This document shows, one piece after another, positions 59,201 to 64,000 of a DNA stretch of 64,000 nucleotides (the stretch's first letter is position 1; each line of letters begins with the position of its first letter). The notes below the pieces were generated by a model. It ran no database searches. It was not told where the DNA came from and saw only the letters and a list, made by a program, of their open reading frames with translations. The position numbers and the translations under genes were made by a program. Source of the DNA: Chrysopilus asiliformis. Taxonomy: Eukaryota > Arthropoda > Insecta > Diptera > Rhagionidae. Location: contig OZ035962.1 in the NCBI GenBank assembly GCA_964034945.1, forward strand, positions 86,840,650 through 86,904,649, read 5' to 3'.

Positions 59201-61878
59201 ACGTTTAACATTATATTTCAAAAATGGAACAAGCCACCGTATTCAAAAAAGTCCTTTTGGTATATAGAGTAATAAATAAATAAATAAAAATAAAATAATA
59301 AAAAAGGGAATTATGTATAGTTTTTTCTGAAATATGATGCTACGCGTTCAGTATTAATTTGTCAAAGGCATTGCGTTGGTGTTCCATTTTATGTGAGAAG
59401 ACTCACAAACATCTAAAAAGATCAGAAATAATACAGTTTTTGCAATTTAATATTTTCGGGAAAAAATATTTGGGGTAATTTCTAATTCTAACCAAAAAAG
59501 GTTAATTTTTAGTTGATGAGTATTTCTCAATCTGGCATCTCTAAATTCAGGATCGTACAGGTTTGCAAATAACTGGTAATTGTTTTGTTTTATTTTATTT
59601 TAAAGAGGTTTTGAACAGTGTGGTGCTATTAACGAGTGAGTTTTTGATAATTTTTAAGTATTTTATATCCAATTGTGTAGTGGTGATGTTAATTATAATA
59701 AAATGTTTGTGATTTTCATGTACGTTTAGTGAGTGTGTTTATAACGGTTTGTTTCATACAAAATCTCTTTGTTTGAAATATTAAAAAATATTTCTTTACG
59801 AAATTTTCACGTTAAGTGAGCTGATGAAGGATCAGTGGCGTGATCCGAAACATGTCCTCGCTGCCACCAACAGGACCTTCACGGTCGATACATTTGTACA
59901 TCCTTACATGTTTTGTATTAGGGATTTTAAGAAATACAAAAATTGAAGTAGAAGTGGCATTAACATTTTTGGTTTTAAATTCTTTTTTCAAAAATATTTT
60001 CAATTAAATGCCACTTTTCAATTTTTTTGTTTTAGATGTTTGTGAGTCTTCTCACATACATATTTAACATTTTTGTATTTTTTAACTTTTTATTATAAAA
60101 GGTGTTTTAATTTCTTGTGTTTTTTGTTTTTTTTATTATTTTTGTAGGTTTATATTAGAGTTTTAATAGGTTTTATATTAGGTTTTCTTATTTTTATGTT
60201 TTATTTTTCATTTTTTACTTGTAATTTTTATTTATTCAGTTTTGTTATTTTAGAATAGATTAGTCTAGGAGATAGTTTAGCTTCTTTCCAATAAATAAAT
60301 ATTTACAGCCAGCATCGAATGTAGCAGGCCTAGACTGCTCTCCTAGATGTAGAATGACCGTTAGTTATACTTCCATTGTGAATACAATATTACTATTTGT
60401 AATACATTTGTTTCATAAATCTGGCAATGTCAGTTAATAATGGAAGGGTAATATATAACTATTGTATTTTGTCATTGGGCTAAGTCAAAAATATTTTGAC
60501 AAATAAGTCAAAAATATTTTGGCAAACAGTTTAGATCGTAGGTTTGTAGATTTAGTAATTTGAAATTAGTTTTATTTTTGTTTTTATTTTTTTATTATTT
60601 TTTATTTTTTATTTTTCATTTTTATTTCTTAATTTTTATTCTGATAGATTTTTCTGAAATGTAGATGTCGTTTTGTAGCACCTTCTACCATATGGTTCAG
60701 TATTTTAATCCTCTCTTATTTTATATTATTCATTCAATTGCTAATGTTAAGTTAGCATACATATTGATCAAAACCACATTGACGTTTAACATTATATTTC
60801 AAAAATGGAACAAGCCACCGTATTCAAAAAAGTCCTTTTGGTATATAGAGTAATAAATAAATAAATAAAAATAAAATAATAAAAAAGGGAATTATGTATA
60901 GTTTTTTCTGAAATATGATGCTACGCGTTCAGTATTAATTTGTCAAAGGCATTGCGTTGGTGTTCCATTTTATGTGAGAAGACTCACAAACATCTAAAAA
61001 GATCAGAAATAATACAGTTTTTGCAATTTAATATTTTCGGGAAAAAATATTTGGGGTAATTTCTAATTCTAACCAAAAAAGGTTAATTTTTAGTTGATGA
61101 GTATTTCTCAATCTGGCATCTCTAAATTCAGGATCGTACAGGTTTGCAAATAACTGGTAATTGTTTTGTTTTATTTTATTTTAAAGAGGTTTTGAACAGT
61201 GTGGTGCTATTAACGAGTGAGTTTTTGATAATTTTTAAGTATTTTATATCCAATTGTGTAGTGGTGATGTTAATTATAATAAAATGTTTGTGATTTTCAT
61301 GTACGTTTAGTGAGTGTGTTTATAACGGTTTGTTTCATACAAAATCTCTTTGTTTGAAATATTAAAAAATATTTCTTTACGAAATTTTCACGTTAAGTGA
61401 GCTGATGAAGGATCAGTGGCGTGATCCGAAACATGTCCTCGCTGCCACCAACAGGACCTTCACGGTCGATACATTTGTACATCCTTACATGTTTTGTATT
61501 AGGGATTTTAAGAAATACAAAAATTGAAGTAGAAGTGGCATTAACATTTTTGGTTTTAAATTCTTTTTTCAAAAATATTTTCAATTAAATGCCACTTTTC
61601 AATTTTTTTGTTTTAGATGTTTGTGAGTCTTCTCACATACATATTTAACATTTTTGTATTTTTTAACTTTTTATTATAAAAGGTGTTTTAATTTCTTGTG
61701 TTTTTTGTTTTTTTTATTATTTTTGTAGGTTTATATTAGATTTTTAATAGGTTTTATATTAGGTTTTCTTATTTTTATGTTTTATTTTTCATTTTTTACT
61801 TGTAATTTTTATTTATTCAGTTTTGTTATTTTAGAATAGATTAGTCTAGGAGATAGTTTAGCTTCTTTCCAATAAATA
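56228..61878 (-). repeat. Right arm of giant palindrome: 3.6 tandem 1,581-bp units, inverted
   Basis: Mirror image of 50526-56177. Paired coordinates sum to 112405 (for example 50821 with 61584, 52402 with 60003). Corresponding points recur every 1,581 bp (56841, 58422, 60003, 61584). The single-base variant at 60160 mirrors that at 52245. Left-arm variants at 51109, 53994, 54799 and 55836 are not mirrored. Ends CTTCTTTCCAATAAATA, then enters the right 307-bp direct repeat. No coding domain. Confidence 0.95.
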
Positions 61879-62185
61879 GATGAAAATTACTTTTGTCTTC
61901 TGGTCTACGATAGAATCACTTTTGTGGGCAAAATTCCACTCTCCGTCCGTTTCGCTCCGTTCCGTTCCGTCTTTATGCTGGTGTATGACGTCCTTTTGCT
62001 TTGTAAAAGGGAATCCGGTAGCCGGGAAAATGTATGATCCAAATGGGACAAATCCAGTTCACTTCAGTTCATCCTGACTATTTGGAATTCCTTGCAGACT
62101 TAATTATATGCTTTAAGTTGAAATGGAGTCTTCTTTCACATTTGTTTTATTCTAAATTCAAGCACTAGAAATAAATCGATTTTTT
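61879..62185 (+). repeat. 307-bp flanking direct repeat, right copy
   Basis: Second copy of 50219-50525, same orientation, no differences seen by eye. Beyond it the sequence (GAGAATTTCTTTGAAATC) differs from the array, so the repeat marks the right boundary of the insertion. Confidence 0.9.
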
Positions 62186-62384
62186 GAGAATTTCTTTGAA
62201 ATCTTTGGGGTAAAATATTTAATTTTTTTCTATTTAATATTTTCAGCGGAAAAGTATTAAAATTTTTGGATTAAAGAAACACACACTTTTTTTATAAAGA
62301 AATTCTAAGGTAATTTTTCATAAATATTTAATCCAGTTCCTTTTAAAAATTTAAATGTTAGGTAAATGTTTCATATTTAAAGCG

Positions 62385-62504
62385 AGTTGCATTCTGGTTG
62401 CTAGCTATTATTAACTAGCCTAAAGTCACCTGGGCATAAGTAGCGTTGCTTATGCCCAGGTGATATTAGGCTAGGTAATAATAGCTAACAACAAGGATGC
62501 AACT
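62385..62504. mobile_element. Near-perfect 120-bp palindrome, foldback MITE
   Basis: Arms of about 55 bp: outer AGTTGCATTCTGGTTG with CAACAAGGATGCAACT, inner ACTAGCCTAAAGTCACCTGG and CCAGGTGATATTAGGCTAGG, closing on GCATAAGTAGCGTTGCTTATGC. It would fold into a single hairpin. No clear TSD. Likely a small palindromic MITE or an inverted-repeat scar. Confidence 0.7.
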
Positions 62505-62529
62505 AGGAAACATGTCAACTAGCAACTAT

Positions 62530-62930
62530 CCTAATGTCAATTTTCTTCAAATATCTTGAGATTCGTTAAAGATACGTAAAAACAATTAAAGAAAAAATGC
62601 AGAAAATTTCATTTCCTTTGAATCTGGTTATATGGATTTTTCAGAATAGCAGAGAGTTTTCGAAAAATTTTCAAAAAACCGAAAAATTTTCAAAAGACCG
62701 AAATTTTTTCAAAAAACTATTTTTTTAAAAAATATAGTGAGCACCGTTAGATATACGCAAAAATCATAAAACCAAAAAATGAAAAAAAAATTATTTCCTA
62801 TAAATTTTGTTAAATACATTTTTTCATAGGCTGCATAGTTGTTGAGTATTTTTTCAAATATCTTGAGAACCATCAGAGATACTAACAAACCGTTAAAGGA
62901 AAACATGTAGAAAATTTTATTACCTATATA
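62530..62930 (-). repeat. Family D monomers, reversed
   Basis: AAATATCTTGAGATTCGTTA, AAAGATACGTAAAAACAATT, and GAAAATTTCATTTCCTTTGA are the reverse complement of the blocks at 24955-26045, repeated in about three degenerate units. The array is interrupted by the mariner-type element that follows and appears to resume at 63839. Confidence 0.55.
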
Positions 62931-63838
62931 AAGGGTGTTTTTTTTAGACGTGTGGTTTTCAAGAAGAATTAAAACGCATATAATTTAATGTTATGGCCAA
63001 GAGTTTAGCTTTATTATAAAGATAAGGGTTTGCCATTATGTTTTAAAAATGATTTCGGGCAAGTGGCCGCCGCGGCTGGCTCGAATAAATTCCAGCCGAG
63101 AGGCCCAATTTTCGACCACTTTTTGCACCAATTGGGGCCGTATGTCAGCAATAACGCGCCGAATATTCTCTTTCAAGGCGTCAATCGTCTGCGTAGACAA
63201 GCGACTTCACATAACCCCACAAAAAATAGTCCAGCGGTGTTAAATCGCACTATCTTGGAGGCCACGCCACAGTCCCACGACGCGAGATAATGCGCTCACA
63301 AAAGTTTCCTTCAATAAATTGATTGTTTCGTTGGCTGTATGGCATGTAGCGCCGTCTTGTTGGAACCAAAGGTCGTCCACATCAACATCCTCCAATTCAG
63401 GCACGAAAAAGTCATTAATCATGGCTCTATAGCGTTCCCCATTGACTGTAACATTATGGCCGGCTTCATTTTTGAAGAAATATGGACCAATGATTCCCTC
63501 TGCCCATAGAGCACACCAAACAGTGACTTTTTGAGGATGTAACGGCGTCTGAAGAATGGCTTGTGGATTACCATCCCTCCAAATGCGACAACTTTGCTTA
63601 TTGACGTACCCATTCAACCAAAAGTGAGCTTCATCGCTGAACAAAATTTTCTTGTGAAAATCGGGATCGGTGGCCATCTCGTTTTGGGCCCATTCACCGA
63701 ACGTGCGACGCGCTTGATGGTCGTTTGACGAAATGGCAAACCAAACTGAGAATAAATCAAGTGACAACTGTCAAAAAGACCAACTCCGAAAAAAGTAGTG
63801 CCAGATTGAAAACCACACTTCTAAAGAAAACACCCTTT
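62931..63838 (-). mobile_element. Internally deleted mariner/IS630-type element with both TIRs
   Basis: Left AAGGGTGTTTTTTTTAGACG and right complementary to AAGGGTGTTTTCTTTAGAAG, continuing into GTGTGGTTTTCAA at both ends (about 33 bp with few mismatches). TA-containing flanks fit the family's TA target. At about 908 bp it is shorter than the roughly 1.2-1.3 kb of complete relatives, in line with loss of the N-terminal part of its transposase. Inserted in a family D repeat. Confidence 0.85.
63040..63767 (-). pseudogene. Transposase remnant, DNA-binding region deleted
   Basis: The minus-strand frame 63767-63240 keeps the catalytic core. KILFSDEAHFWLNGYVNKQ holds the first Asp, PLHPQKVTVWCALWAEGIIG follows, and LWFQQDGATCHTA holds the second. 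After a frameshift and stops, the C-terminus continues as CDLTPLDYFLWGYVKS (third Asp), then EIRRVIADIRPQL-like residues and RASRGGHLPEIIFK near 63050. This is the standard end of the insect IS630/mariner-like transposases often labelled Tc3-like. The N-terminal helix-turn-helix region of about 150 residues is absent. Deletion, frameshifts and stops make it inactive, but its TIRs might still be recognised by an active relative. Confidence 0.85.
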
Positions 63839-64000
63839 TATATTTTTTACACGCTTTTTTTTCTAAAAGTTCACAGGTTTCCAGAAATTTTCAAAAATTT
63901 TTTTTTTTTTCAAAAACACTGTATGGAAGACACCCGTTATAGTTGCCGTTACCAAACGTTGACAGAAAACTACAATTTTTGTAAAACTTTTTCACAAAAA
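63839..64000 (-). repeat. Family D remnant and edge of window
   Basis: TATTTTTTACACGC followed by TTTCCAGAAATTTTCAAAAA tracts continues the AT-rich repeat interrupted by the mariner-type element. Too degenerate to delimit. Confidence 0.35.

Noticed and set aside
50821..61584. Eight copies of a 63-codon frame and six of a 62-codon frame in the 1,581-bp units
   Set aside because: Recurrence is explained by the DNA repeat itself. The few differences include amino-acid changes, no domain is visible, and the 63-codon frame lies antisense to the hairpin block.
50526..61878. CRISPR array or prokaryotic repeat cassette
   Set aside because: Units are 1.58 kb without short spacers, there are no cas genes, and surrounding content is eukaryotic.

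Overview
The window looks like AT-rich, gene-poor nuclear DNA from an arthropod, most likely an insect and probably a fly. There are no operons, ribosome-binding sites, prokaryotic gene runs, rRNA genes or CRISPR arrays. What can be recognised is eukaryotic: mariner/IS630-type transposase relics, a 5'-truncated LINE tail, a tRNA-derived SINE and many short non-autonomous DNA transposons with visible terminal inverted repeats (TIRs) and target-site duplications (TSDs). Dispersed repeats with a GGTATA start, a TCTG/TCCG array and a GAGCTAGAGACTTGAAATTT-like block resemble in layout repeats I know from fly genomes. That resemblance is from memory, so Diptera is an inference. No host gene is identified with confidence; three stretches are listed as weak exon candidates.

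Positions 1-31 kb are low-information AT-rich DNA carrying dispersed repeat families (called A to F here). They carry MITE insertions of piggyBac type (2.9 and 25.5 kb), Harbinger type (9.6 kb), a TA-target family in two copies (7.0 and 21.7 kb), an element with a perfect 10-bp TSD (22.8 kb), a palindromic element (14.5 kb) and a SINE (26.3 kb). Positions 31-50 kb hold two broken mariner-type transposases, a LINE tail, hAT-type elements with nested insertions (43.4-45.1 and 48.4-49.3 kb), and a 1.2-kb expanded TCTG minisatellite (39.8-41.0 kb).

Positions 50.2-62.2 kb hold the outstanding structure. Tandem 1,581-bp units, about 3.6 per arm, are arranged as two inverted arms around a 50-bp centre, giving an 11.35-kb palindrome. 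It is bounded by a 307-bp direct repeat of apparently unique host sequence. Each unit contains a 28-bp internal inverted repeat, and the arms switch strand exactly at that repeat. One unit-specific base variant is mirrored between the arms and several are not. This points to duplication of a whole arm followed by a little divergence. The organisation recalls Foldback-type elements but matches no family I recognise.

The window ends with an internally deleted mariner-type element that still has both TIRs (62.9-63.8 kb), inserted into a family D repeat.
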